Source: Ignavibacteria bacterium (GTDB taxonomy: Bacteria > Bacteroidota > Ignavibacteria > Kapaibacteriales > UBA4661). From it: a stretch of 64,000 bases of DNA. The position numbers were made by a program, and so were the translations under genes. The stretch lies in assembly GCA_947459425.1 (NCBI GenBank), contig CANHDJ010000010.1, positions 1 through 64,000 on the forward strand, given 5' to 3'. The notes beneath the pieces were generated by a model. The model was not told where the DNA came from. It was given only the letters and a program-made list of their open reading frames with translations, and ran no database searches. Position 1 is the first letter of the stretch; each line of letters starts with the position of its first letter. Of the stretch, positions 53,701-62,626 are shown in pieces.

Positions 53701-54329
53701 AGCAGCAACTCCGAGAAATTGCTGATTACCGCGAAGAAATGCAGTTGGAAACGCGCTTGAAGCAGATTGACGACCTCGTCGGCAATATCGGTGTAGGCGC
53801 AGAGCGGATTGCAGAGATTGTTAAAAGTTTGCGGACGCTCTATCGTCCAGAAGAAGAAGCGCTGAAGACCGCATCAATCCACGAAGGAATTGATGCAACG
53901 ATAAAATTACTCTACAACCAGTCGAAATATCACCATATTGCGATTCAAAAAGAGTATGGAGCGGATGTCACCGATATTCTCTGCTATCCTGGTCCGATGA
54001 ATCAAGTGTTTATGAATATTTTGCACAATGCCATTCAAGCCATTGGCGAGAAAGGCGAGGTGCGGATTCAAACAGCATTACAAGCAAATAATCCCAAAAA
54101 CGTCATCGTTAAAATACGCGACACCGGGCGCGGAATGAGCGCCGAGACCTTGGCAAAAATCTTCGATGCGGGCTTCACGACGAAGAAAGACGGCATGGGT
54201 ATTGGCTTGGCAATCTCGAAGGATATTATCGAAGGCAAGCACAAAGGCGTGATTAGCGCCGTAAGCGAACTCGGCGTAGGCACAGAATTTACCGTGATTT
54301 TGCCTGTAGACGGTCCACAAAGTGTTTAA
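50715..54329 (+). CDS. Sensor histidine kinase with two-component-regulator propellers (Reg_prop), Y_Y_Y domain and coiled coil
   Basis: Repeated GTVWVGTRDGISFFNP-type motifs; KEYTFRVQACNYDGTWNEAG; H-box NGVAHEINNPVNFISG; G boxes DTGRGMSAETL and TKKDGMGIGLAISKDIIEGKHKG. Confidence 0.95.
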   Translation: MNRRILALCAFVLLLCIQQPLLLHSQTGGHSDVTFERLTVKQGLSQGTVLCIVQDRRGFMWFGTEDGLNRWDGHSFKIFRFNPRDTTSLARNYIEALYEDKEGVLWVGTKGGLSRFNRTSETFTNFRADGKPQSLSNAYVTSIVDDARGEYLWVGTYGGGLCRMDKKTGQFTTYRKNPNDAGALQSDIVWRLAADRTGAIWVGTYEGGLYRYMTTSNNFLRFSPDSASGLSLRGIDIQSLRTDRLGRVWIGTNRSGLWRFEYRPVSRSGEFTHYTSDPANPATIGSSKVSAVLETRFGGLWVATDNGLSEMNRSLEQFHTYRRERAEVESLVNDEVLSLYEDKSGTVWVGTRDGISFFNPRTRKFLTYRTLPNTAARGLSSNAVWAFAEDREGKLWIGTEDGLNRMESQPLSGGGGVFEVFRASDILPNQLEENFISALHTDRNGTLWIGTNETGLYALRQTSVYGKANFDHYLAVDGDETSLASNSVSSIIHDSNGKLWVATGNGVSRLDGIDASGKAQFTNFRRNANAPDKSLASPLVFAIHQDRSGMMWIGTESGLTRLDPKTGATKSYRSESGRLESLSDNSIQAIYEDKAGNLWLATEGGLNKFDRAGEKFTVIEPRQEGVDTKLNEALRGAILAIQEDNIGTLWISTNQGLVRFTPKTGDMRLYDTRDGLQGTEFITGAALTSKNGTMVFGGTNGFSVFHPDSLRANSTVPEIVFTNFTAFGKPVKLDTAIAEKRHIVLKHADNNFEIQFAALSFSFASRNQYRYKLEGLDTAWHYADAQQHDARYTNLDPKEYTFRVQACNYDGTWNEAGAILTIEITPPFWKTLWFQLLSAAAIVGGGIGFVRWRVRSVEERNKTLEKLVDQRTKELQDSNEEIKQHNIEIQRQNGILDEQAAEIELKNSELQEANTALKNSEEQRMMERAHLSQSEKMASLGRLTNGVAHEINNPVNFISGAVKPLKRNIGAITQLLEQYSTITPETLNAATLDTVQQQLREIADYREEMQLETRLKQIDDLVGNIGVGAERIAEIVKSLRTLYRPEEEALKTASIHEGIDATIKLLYNQSKYHHIAIQKEYGADVTDILCYPGPMNQVFMNILHNAIQAIGEKGEVRIQTALQANNPKNVIVKIRDTGRGMSAETLAKIFDAGFTTKKDGMGIGLAISKDIIEGKHKGVISAVSELGVGTEFTVILPVDGPQSV

Positions 54330-54380
54330 CACATCACCAGAACATCAATCTTCCATCATCCTCATTTTTGTTTGAGCGTT

Positions 54381-55535
54381 ATGAAAACTCCGAAACCAGT
54401 CGTACTGTATTTGGATGACTTAAAAGAGCAGCTGACCAATTTTAGTGCGAATTTCTTTGATATTTACAAAGTCCACACTGCTAATACCACGTCGGAAGCC
54501 CGTGAAATCTTGAAGCAACATCCTGTTCAAGTGATATTATCTGATTATAGCTTGGTCGAAGCAGGCGAAATCACCAACGGAGTGGATTTTTTCGAGTCCA
54601 TCACGCCCACCTACCCCAACCCGATTCGGATGCTGATAACGGGGCAGGGCGACAAAGAAGTTGCCGTGAACGCTATCAACAAAGGGCGCGTTTTTCGATA
54701 TATCGAAAAACCCGTCAATGAAGATGAACTCAAGTTGATTATTGACGGAGCCGCTGCACTTTTTAACGCGGAAGAACGCTACCGCCAGCTTTTGGCAACA
54801 CTCGAAGACAAAGTGAAAGAGCGCACCGACAGGCTGATTGCGCTGAATGCCGAGAAAAACGAGTTTTTGGGCATTGTGGCACACGACCTAAAAAATCCAC
54901 TGGCAAATGTCAAGATGTTTACCGACCTGATGCACCGAGATGTGGAGGCGCTTTCCAAGGACGAAATCAAGGAATATACGGGCGATGTGCTGTCGGAAAC
55001 CGACCGAATGTTCACGCTTATCACAAATCTGCTGGATGTAAACAAGATAGAGCGCGGCTTCAAGGCAAATCCGATTAAACTCGACCTTGCCAGCCTCACC
55101 GAGGCGATTACCGACAATTACCGCTCCCGCGCCGAACAGAAAAGCCTTACGCTTCATTTTGAGAGCAAAGCGCCCATTGCAAATGTCAACGCCGACGAAG
55201 TAGCAACCATGCAGGTTGTGGAGAATATCATCTCCAATGCTGTCAAATACTCGCCTGTTGGGGCAAACAAGAATATTTGGGTACGCGTTGTTCTGGCAGA
55301 AAAAGCATGGCGCGTGGAGGTGCAAGATGAAGGTCCCGGCTTGTCGGACGATGATAAAGTAAAACTCTTCGGGCATTTTGCACGACTTTCCGCGCAGCCA
55401 ACGGGTGGCGAACACTCGACGGGTCTCGGCTTGTCCATTGTCAAAAAAATGGTCGAGGCAATGAACGGGAAAATTTGGGTGGAATCGGAAAAAGGCAAGG
55501 GTGCAACATTTATTGTCGAACTTCCGATGGCGTAG
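54381..55535 (+). CDS. Receiver domain plus histidine kinase
   Basis: VVLYLDDLKEQL...VILSDYSLVEAGEITNGVDFFESI...FRYIEKPVNEDEL; H-box VAHDLKNPLANVKMFTDLMHRD; DEGPGLSDDD; GLGLSIVKKMVEAMNGKIWVES. Confidence 0.93.
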   Translation: MKTPKPVVLYLDDLKEQLTNFSANFFDIYKVHTANTTSEAREILKQHPVQVILSDYSLVEAGEITNGVDFFESITPTYPNPIRMLITGQGDKEVAVNAINKGRVFRYIEKPVNEDELKLIIDGAAALFNAEERYRQLLATLEDKVKERTDRLIALNAEKNEFLGIVAHDLKNPLANVKMFTDLMHRDVEALSKDEIKEYTGDVLSETDRMFTLITNLLDVNKIERGFKANPIKLDLASLTEAITDNYRSRAEQKSLTLHFESKAPIANVNADEVATMQVVENIISNAVKYSPVGANKNIWVRVVLAEKAWRVEVQDEGPGLSDDDKVKLFGHFARLSAQPTGGEHSTGLGLSIVKKMVEAMNGKIWVESEKGKGATFIVELPMA

Positions 55536-55559
55536 AATTACGCATTCATGGTAATAATG

Positions 55560-55587
55560 GAGAATTGACGTAGCAATTCTCGTTTTT
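55560..55587 (+). terminator. Rho-independent terminator
   Basis: GAGAATT-gacgtagc-AATTCTC-G-TTTTT. Confidence 0.7.
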
Positions 55588-55763
55588 GTAAATCCTAAAT
55601 CTTTGTGGGCATAAGGATTCCTTGCGGTAACCACGAGAAGATTAGCGCTTGCCTTCTTGCATAAGTGGCATAGGCAACAAGACATCCGTGAGAAACGGTG
55701 GAAGAATTCGGCGAAGGTGCAATTTCCTTCAAGGAAGGTTCAAAACTGCTACAACAATGCTAC

Positions 55764-55820
55764 AAAAAAACGCTCCGACTTTTGTGAAAAGAACATTGTC
55801 TTTTCACGAAAATCGGAGCG
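55764..55820 (-). terminator. Terminator of the S1-protein gene
   Basis: CGCTCCGACTTTTGTGAAAAG / CTTTTCACGAAAATCGGAGCG, 21-bp stem with two non-Watson-Crick pairs; T7 on the minus strand. Confidence 0.9.
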
Positions 55821-55865
55821 ATTGAAATAGTCTGGAATCCTAGAGTGCTTGTGTGCGCACCAGTC

Positions 55866-57275
55866 TTAGTTATCACCACCAAAAAGTTTGCGCTTTTCTT
55901 CATCGGAAAGCAAATCAGCAAGGCTCACGTCCTGTTTTTGTTCAGGGATGTTCACCTGCTCTTGCTGTTGCTGACGTGGGCGACGTTCACCGCGTTCTGG
56001 ACGCTCACCGCGTTCGCCACGCTCAGGGCGCTCGGATCGCTCCGGTCTATTTGCGCCTTGGTCGAAACCTTCCATACCCAGAATAAGCGAATGATTGTCC
56101 GGTACAACGTCCATGACGAAAAGACCTTCGATTTTATCGCCTACTTGGAATGGTTGTGCTTTGCCGCGCAGCGAAGGGTGCATTTTGCCTTTTGGCATGA
56201 AGGCATCAATATCATCGGCGATATTGACCACAACACCGCGTTCAATGGCTTCGCGCACGGTTCCTTCGATTTTATCACCCACTTTGAAGCGCTCGGCAAT
56301 GGTAGCCCAAGGGTTCGGTTGCGTTTGTTTGTAGCCCAAGGATACTTTTTGTTTTTCTTCAGAAATATCCAGCACTTGGACTTCAATTTCCTGTCCGGCT
56401 TGGAAAAGCTCGGAAGGATGCTTAATCCGACGCGCCCACGACATTTCCGAGATGTGAACTAAGCCCTCAACACCCGCTTTAAGTTCGACGTACACACCGA
56501 ATGCGGTAAGGCTTTTTACTTTCCCCTTGTGGCGTGTTCCTTGCACAAACTCTGCTGCTGCGCCTTGCCATGGATCGGCTTCTAATTCGCGCATCGAAAG
56601 CGAAAGACGCTGACCGGATTCGTTGATTTCTTTGATGACGGCGCGAACCGTGTCGCCTTTTTTCAAGACTTCAGAAGGATGGTTAATGCGGCGGCGGGAA
56701 ATCGCCGAGACGTGAACCATACCATCAACACCGCCAAGATTGATGAACGCACCAAAGTCCGTAAAGGAAACGACTTTCCCCTCCACGATTTGACCCACTT
56801 GAAAATCTTTCAGATGGTCAACACGCAAGATTTTGCGACGTGTAACAATCACCTTCGTTTTATCTTCATCATTCAACTCGTGAACATGAACGGGGAAGGT
56901 TTGCTGAATAAGCCCAAGAAGTTCATTTTCGCTTGGGTTTGCCTTGAGCGAAAGATGCGACGTTGGCAAAAAGAGCGGCATACCCTTGTATCCCACCAAA
57001 ATTCCTCCGCGAACACGGCGCAGACCAACAACATCCAGCGTTGATTTGCTGCTTTTTGCGGCAACAATTTCGGGATAGAGTTGCTCAACGTCGTATTCCG
57101 GTTGTTTCGGAACATCGGGGGCTGGCGCGGCTTCTTGCGAAGGAGCTTGCTCGGCAGGCGTTGCTTGGGAAGGTGTTTCTTGCGAAGCGGCTACAGGAGC
57201 GGCTTCGGGGGCGATTGCTGCGGGAGCTGCCTCGGCAACTTCGCTGGCGATTTCTACTTGTTGTTCGTCAGTCAT
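55866..57275 (-). CDS. rpsA: Ribosomal protein S1-like, multiple S1 domains, Arg/Gly/Glu-rich tail
   Basis: VGQIVEGKVVSFTDFGAFINLGGVDGMVHVSAISRRRINHPSEVLKKGD repeated S1 units; C-terminal SERPERGERGERPERGERRPRQ. Confidence 0.9.
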   Translation of the reverse strand: MTDEQQVEIASEVAEAAPAAIAPEAAPVAASQETPSQATPAEQAPSQEAAPAPDVPKQPEYDVEQLYPEIVAAKSSKSTLDVVGLRRVRGGILVGYKGMPLFLPTSHLSLKANPSENELLGLIQQTFPVHVHELNDEDKTKVIVTRRKILRVDHLKDFQVGQIVEGKVVSFTDFGAFINLGGVDGMVHVSAISRRRINHPSEVLKKGDTVRAVIKEINESGQRLSLSMRELEADPWQGAAAEFVQGTRHKGKVKSLTAFGVYVELKAGVEGLVHISEMSWARRIKHPSELFQAGQEIEVQVLDISEEKQKVSLGYKQTQPNPWATIAERFKVGDKIEGTVREAIERGVVVNIADDIDAFMPKGKMHPSLRGKAQPFQVGDKIEGLFVMDVVPDNHSLILGMEGFDQGANRPERSERPERGERGERPERGERRPRQQQQEQVNIPEQKQDVSLADLLSDEEKRKLFGGDN

Positions 57276-57425
57276 ATCAAAACGAAACGAAAAAACGTAC
57301 AAAACTTAATGGGTTAAAACGAATGCGGCGATGAAGAGTCTGGTATGCTTCTCTGCCGGAGACAAATAACAATCTGATTTTTCATCATTTACTGCGTTTT
57401 CATGGCACAGTAAAAATACAGATTG

Positions 57426-57457
57426 CAAATATAGATATTTTGCATCATCCTACCAAA
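57426..57457 (-). promoter_or_regulatory. Bacteroidota-type promoter upstream of the S1-protein gene
   Basis: Minus strand TTTG-N20-TATATTTG, matching TTTG-N19-21-TAnnTTTG. Confidence 0.6.
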
Positions 57458-57528
57458 AAATCTCAAAAATCAATCACAAAAAATTATGTCAAGGCTCTTG
57501 TAAACTCGCTTGTGAGGCGAAAAAAATA

Positions 57529-58356
57529 TTATCGCAGTGCATCTTCCAGTGCTGTTTTTGCGTCGGTCTTGGCATCGCGGTATTTAACGATGATGGGCGT
57601 GTACACCGCCAAGCCATGTTCTTTGCCAAAAGCCGTTTCCAGAGGACGCGAACCGCTTACCACAACTGCTCCAGAGGGAACTTCGAGTGGCACGTCGGGA
57701 GCGGACTGAAGAATCTTGCCATGAACAGCATCAACAATTTTTGTCGAACCGTTCAGCACAACACCGGAACTCAGCACGGCGTGTTGTCGCACAATCACGC
57801 CTTCATACACACCGCAATTGCCACCAACAAAGACATCATCCTCAATAATCACCGGACGCGCTCCGGCTGGCTCCAACACACCGCCAATTTGCGCAGCTGC
57901 CGAAAGATGGACACGCTTGCCAATTTGCGCACACGTGCCGACAAGCGCGTGTGAATCCACCATTGTGCCTTCATCAACATACGCTCCGATGTTGATATAC
58001 ATCGGTGGCATACAAATTACGCCCCGCGCCACAAACGCGCCGGAACGAATAGCAGAACCGCCCGGCACAACCCGCACACCGCTATCAACCGTCATCTGCT
58101 TCATTGGAATCGTGTGTTTGTCAAAAAAGCGAAATGCTCCGGTGGACATATCCGCCATTCTGCCGTATTTGAAGCACAGCAAAATACCGCGTTTTACCCA
58201 CGTATTTGCCCGCCAATGACCGTGCAGGTCTTGCTCGGCAGCGCGGACTTTTCCGGTGTTGAGTAAGTGGAGTAATTCGTTGATAACGGGCATAACTTCT
58301 TGCTCTGAAGGCGAGGCTTCGGCACTCAGAAGTTCGATTTGTTCTTGTAAAGTCAT
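57529..58356 (-). CDS. dapD: Tetrahydrodipicolinate N-succinyltransferase
   Basis: Left-handed beta-helix: SGAFVARGVICMPPMYINIGAYVDEGTMVDSHALVGTCAQIGKRVHLSAAAQIGGVLEP. Confidence 0.95.
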   Translation of the reverse strand: MTLQEQIELLSAEASPSEQEVMPVINELLHLLNTGKVRAAEQDLHGHWRANTWVKRGILLCFKYGRMADMSTGAFRFFDKHTIPMKQMTVDSGVRVVPGGSAIRSGAFVARGVICMPPMYINIGAYVDEGTMVDSHALVGTCAQIGKRVHLSAAAQIGGVLEPAGARPVIIEDDVFVGGNCGVYEGVIVRQHAVLSSGVVLNGSTKIVDAVHGKILQSAPDVPLEVPSGAVVVSGSRPLETAFGKEHGLAVYTPIIVKYRDAKTDAKTALEDALR

Positions 58357-58453
58357 AGCGTGTAAAGAAGTTGCATAGCCTTGGCTGGTGAGAGGACGAT
58401 TTATTCAAAGGTGCTAAAGTTGCGTAAAAATCGTTATTCTGCCAAAGGTTTTC

Positions 58454-59365
58454 TCATGCGGAATATTTGCTTTCGGCAGTCGTTTTTCGTTGGCGTTCAT
58501 AATACACAACTGCCAAACTCCGCATGGTTACTGCGCCAATAACGACAATTCCGCCAATAATCGTCCATTTTCCCGGTAATTCTCCGGCAAAAAGTGCCAC
58601 CCAAAGCGGATTCAAAAGCGGCTCGACAACGGGAATGAGAATGGCTTCCAATGCAGAAACAGACCGAATGAGGCGAGAATACAGCGCATACGACAATCCC
58701 AACTGAAACACGCCCAGAAGCGCTATCCCAAGCCAACTTTGCGCCGATGGCATAAAACCTGATGCGAAGGATTGAACCACAAACGGCAAACAAACAACTG
58801 CCGTCAAAATATTACCCCAAAAAATGCCGTCAGAACCGGACGTTGGTGCTTCGTGGGCGCGAACATGGACATTTTTGCGCATGAACAGTACAAGCCATGC
58901 GTAACTCACGCCACTGGCAATCGCCAACACATTGCCCAGCGTATTTGCTGCCGAAAGGCTTTCCACGAAAAAGAGAATCATGCCCGCAAAGACCATCAGA
59001 ATCGTTATCCAGTCCAGCCGTGTTGTGCGCTCACCCAAAAACCATGCGCCAAAAAGTGCAACATGGACAGGTGCGGTGTATTGCAGCAAAATAGCATTCG
59101 CCGCCGTTGTGAGCTTTGTCGCCGCCACAAACATCACCATCGTCAGCATACACGCTATTGCGCCGCCCAGTTCATAGCGCGTCAGGCGAAACGGCGACCA
59201 CGTGCGGGGCGGGGCTGCAATGCCGATGACCAGAGCAGCAATCGCGCTACGAACTCCCGCAATACATAACGCATTCCAATCGACAAGTTTGATAAAAACG
59301 CCGCCTGAACTCCACAGCACAGCCGTCAGAACAAGAAGAAGCAAAGCGCGAGTGTGGGAGATATT
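58454..59365 (-). CDS. EamA/DMT-family transporter
   Basis: Ten-TM-like profile; LWSSGGVFIKLVDWNALCIAGVRSAIAALV; LIPVVEPLLNPLWVALFAGE. Confidence 0.9.
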   Translation of the reverse strand, partial: NISHTRALLLLVLTAVLWSSGGVFIKLVDWNALCIAGVRSAIAALVIGIAAPPRTWSPFRLTRYELGGAIACMLTMVMFVAATKLTTAANAILLQYTAPVHVALFGAWFLGERTTRLDWITILMVFAGMILFFVESLSAANTLGNVLAIASGVSYAWLVLFMRKNVHVRAHEAPTSGSDGIFWGNILTAVVCLPFVVQSFASGFMPSAQSWLGIALLGVFQLGLSYALYSRLIRSVSALEAILIPVVEPLLNPLWVALFAGELPGKWTIIGGIVVIGAVTMRSLAVVYYERQRKTTAESKYSA

Positions 59366-59426
59366 CATACCTGATGAGGGGTTAGAAACAAGTTGGAACA
59401 AATTCTTTATCAAAAAGGCATTTCAA

Positions 59427-61349
59427 TTACAGTAGCTGCTTGCGATGATGCGCATCAATTACGGCTACGGGAGATTCTGCATTTACCTCAAAATGGTTCA
59501 CTACACTTTGGAGATCATCCACAGAGCCTTCCAAACTTTCGGTCGAAGTAGCAATCTCACTTAAACTAGAGGTCGTCTCCTCTATGGCGGCTGCCATCTG
59601 GTCAATACTTTTGGCAACCTCTTCGGCTGTTGAAGATTGCTGTTCCATGGCTAGGGCAGAGAATTTGACCATTGCCTGTACTTCACTTGTTCCGGTAACA
59701 ATTTTTTTTAATGCTTCGCCCGCTTCTTGTGCAAGGGTTAATCCCTGCTTTACTTCGGCGTTGCCGCGTTGCATACCATTGACAGCGCGTTCAGTATCAT
59801 TCTGAATTTGTTTGATGGTAAAGCTAATTTGTTTGGTTGCTTGTGCCGTGCGCTCGGCAAGTTTCCGAACTTCATCAGCAACGACCGCAAAGCCTCGCCC
59901 CTGATCTCCTGCGCGGGCTGCCTCAATTGCGGCATTCAGAGCCAGAAGATTCGTTTGGTCGGCGATTTCTTCAATAACTTGTACAATTTCGCCAATTTCT
60001 GCACTAGAATTGCCCAATTTTTCAACGACTTGAGCAGCATCGCTGACTGCCGTTGCAATTTCTTGAATTTTGCTGACTGCCGACTGTACGACATCTGCGC
60101 CTTGCAACGCATTATCTCCGGCTTGTGCCGTGAGCGTGTTGACACGAGAGGCGTGCTGGGCATTTTCGTGGATAGAGCGTGCCATTTCTTCAATACTGGA
60201 AGCAATTTGTGTGATTTGTGCTGCTTGCTCTTGGCTTGTTGCTGCCATCTGTTTTGATGCTAAACTAATGTGTGTGCTAATCGTCGTTGTCTGCCTGACA
60301 TTGATGATAACTCGCTGAACAAGTCTTTCAACCGATGTAACACTATGATTAAACCCCTTAAATATTTGCCCGATAATACCTTTGCTGTCTTCGTTATTGA
60401 CCCGTACACGCAGATCGCCACGAGAAAACTTTTCCATCATACTCAGAATTTTCTCGGCACTTGTTTCCAGATACAAACGCTCTTGTTCCGATTGTTGAAC
60501 CGCTTGCACCACTTTGGCTTCTACGCTTGCTTTCTCGGCATTGATGCTTTCGATGCCCTTGCGAATACTTGCTACCATAGCATTGAACGCGAGACTAAGT
60601 TTCCCAAGTTCATCGTCTGAGCGAATACGAACTTCTTGGTGAATATTGCCCCGCTCCACCTCTTGTGCTTTTTGGGTGATTTCCAACAGAGGCTCGGCAA
60701 TACTGCGCTGCAAGACGATTCTTCCCATTATTGCCAGAGCAAGGCACAAAAAACAGACTAAACCAGCACCGATGAGAATAGTGAATGTACTGGCGCGACT
60801 GGATTGAGCAGCCTGCTCTGCTTGATTGAGATGAAAATCCGTCAGTTTTTGTAATGCCGCTATGACCATTTCACTTTTTGGAATACACTGGGTTTCCAGC
60901 AGTACAATTCCTTCCGAGCGCCGATTTTCCAGCACTAACTGGATAATAACTTGTCGTGCATCGCGGAAATCCTTGAGTTTGATAGCGAAGTCTTGAAACA
61001 GCGCTTGCTCTTCCGCTTCTTTGCTAGAAATCATATTTTGGTAGAGAGCTATGTTCGCGTTATTCTCCATTACCTTCGCTTGTATTTTTTTAACGAAACC
61101 TTGTACAGCCGCCGAATCGGTAAAAATAATCATGTCCCTGAGTAATACTCGCGTATGCGGTATATTTTCTCGTATTTGTCCCAGCAATGCAATGGGCTTG
61201 AGGTTGTTGTCAAAAACGTCTTGCGTTTTTTGTGCAAGATTGCGTGATGACCATATCGTTCCGACACTCAAAATGAGTAAAAATGCTATCACTACGCCAA
61301 AAACGAGTGACAATTTTTCACTCACACTGCGATTATAGAACCATTTCAT
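59427..61349 (-). CDS. Methyl-accepting chemotaxis protein (4HB-type N-terminus)
   Basis: TM, helical periplasmic region, [53 protein letters not shown]. Confidence 0.95.
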   Translation of the reverse strand: MKWFYNRSVSEKLSLVFGVVIAFLLILSVGTIWSSRNLAQKTQDVFDNNLKPIALLGQIRENIPHTRVLLRDMIIFTDSAAVQGFVKKIQAKVMENNANIALYQNMISSKEAEEQALFQDFAIKLKDFRDARQVIIQLVLENRRSEGIVLLETQCIPKSEMVIAALQKLTDFHLNQAEQAAQSSRASTFTILIGAGLVCFLCLALAIMGRIVLQRSIAEPLLEITQKAQEVERGNIHQEVRIRSDDELGKLSLAFNAMVASIRKGIESINAEKASVEAKVVQAVQQSEQERLYLETSAEKILSMMEKFSRGDLRVRVNNEDSKGIIGQIFKGFNHSVTSVERLVQRVIINVRQTTTISTHISLASKQMAATSQEQAAQITQIASSIEEMARSIHENAQHASRVNTLTAQAGDNALQGADVVQSAVSKIQEIATAVSDAAQVVEKLGNSSAEIGEIVQVIEEIADQTNLLALNAAIEAARAGDQGRGFAVVADEVRKLAERTAQATKQISFTIKQIQNDTERAVNGMQRGNAEVKQGLTLAQEAGEALKKIVTGTSEVQAMVKFSALAMEQQSSTAEEVAKSIDQMAAAIEETTSSLSEIATSTESLEGSVDDLQSVVNHFEVNAESPVAVIDAHHRKQLL

Positions 61350-61377
61350 AACGTTCCCCAATAAAGTATGAAAAATA

Positions 61378-61537
61378 GGTTCTCAATGATTGTAGTTGGA
61401 AAATTTTGTCATGCTGGGGCGCAGGTCAGCATCCATTGGAGGGGCATGGGTAATCTCTCTCAATATGGATACCGGCATACGTCGGTATGACGACGTGAGA
61501 TTAACCCAGATGTTTCCAACTGAAATCATTTAGAACC
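61378..61537. mobile_element. MITE-like palindromic element
   Basis: TIRs GGTTCTCAATGATTGTAGTTGGAAA (61378-61402) and rc GGTTCTAAATGATTTCAGTTGGAAA (61513-61537), 22/25 identical; two nested internal hairpins. Confidence 0.65.
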
Positions 61538-61910
61538 GAAGAATAGCGTGATTGCTGCCTAAAATACTAACAACATCATCAAAAACCTAACGAACAATGC
61601 TGCCAATTAGGGTGATCGCGTGTCTTTCCGCGCATCGCGCAAAGCCTTGCTTCTCATAATAGGGCTTTGCAGTATGTTTATCAGCAAAGCCAGGTTTTAT
61701 GCGGATAAAATATTTTCATGCGATTACCCTGTGCTGCCGATGAACACGCAATCGGTCAGCAGCAAAGCAATATCTTGGCACTTCAGTACGAGAGGATTAA
61801 GCGGTTGTTACGGGTAGGTCGGAAAAGAAAAACGCGCCTGAAACAGCGCGGGAGTACGAGATGTGTTGTGGAAACGATGCGCCCATGCGCATTTGAGTGT
61901 ACGAGAATGC

Positions 61911-62363
61911 TTATGCGAGAGGATTGATCGTGATTAAATCGTACTTTGCTGCCAAAACAAGAAGGTCGGTATCGGTAGAGACAAAATTGGTCATCGTGTC
62001 GGCACCGCTATTTTGGCTGTGTTCGTGGATAGCGATTGCGGAAGCCAGATGCAAAGCGCGTTCCGGGGAAAGATTGTGGTGCAACGCGACGGCTTGCGTG
62101 AGTTTCATTACTCGTGGTGAGCCGTGAACTTGGAGAAATTGCGTCCAATCATTTTCGAGGTCGTGAATTTTATGGTCTAAATCTTCTTTCGAGATTTTAC
62201 CGGAGTTGGCAAGCCGACTGAGTGTAACGACGACTTCCACAAATCCAAACGATGCGCAAGCAAGAATCGTCGAAGGCGTAAAGAGTGCTGCAACCTTCTC
62301 CGAGGCGGCTTCGCGGATGTAGTATTGAAGCCATGCGGTGGAATCAAGGTAGTGGAGTGTCAT
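61911..62363 (-). CDS. PIN-domain (VapC-like) protein
   Basis: MTLHYLDSTAWLQYYIREAASEKVA...PERALHLASAIAIHE...FVSTDTDLLVLAAKYDL. Confidence 0.8.
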   Translation of the reverse strand: MTLHYLDSTAWLQYYIREAASEKVAALFTPSTILACASFGFVEVVVTLSRLANSGKISKEDLDHKIHDLENDWTQFLQVHGSPRVMKLTQAVALHHNLSPERALHLASAIAIHEHSQNSGADTMTNFVSTDTDLLVLAAKYDLITINPLA

Positions 62364-62626
62364 TGTCGTCCTTTGATGAGTAGTTGCGAAGAGGATTCAT
62401 TGCCGCTTGCTTGAGCTATCGGCTCAACGGGTGCAAACTTCGAGAATGGGCGATAGACCTCGCCCGGACTTTTGAAGCCTTCGATACCGTGCGCAATTTG
62501 GTCAAGTACAGCTTGACGCTCTTTATGCCCCTGTAATTCGTCAATGTAGCGGCGAATAAAACCAGCACTTTCGTTAATAAGAAAGTCTAATTTTGTATCA
62601 ACGATTTCATTCTTAAATTTTGCCAT
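62360..62626 (-). CDS. Putative antitoxin partner of the PIN protein
   Basis: 88 aa, directly upstream and overlapping the PIN ORF by 4 nt (ATGA). Confidence 0.6.
   Translation of the reverse strand: MAKFKNEIVDTKLDFLINESAGFIRRYIDELQGHKERQAVLDQIAHGIEGFKSPGEVYRPFSKFAPVEPIAQASGNESSSQLLIKGRQ

Noticed and set aside
39049-61349. Long near-identical DNA stretch between the two MCP genes as a recent duplication
   Set aside because: Only the universally conserved signalling hairpin is shared; the sensory N-termini differ in type.
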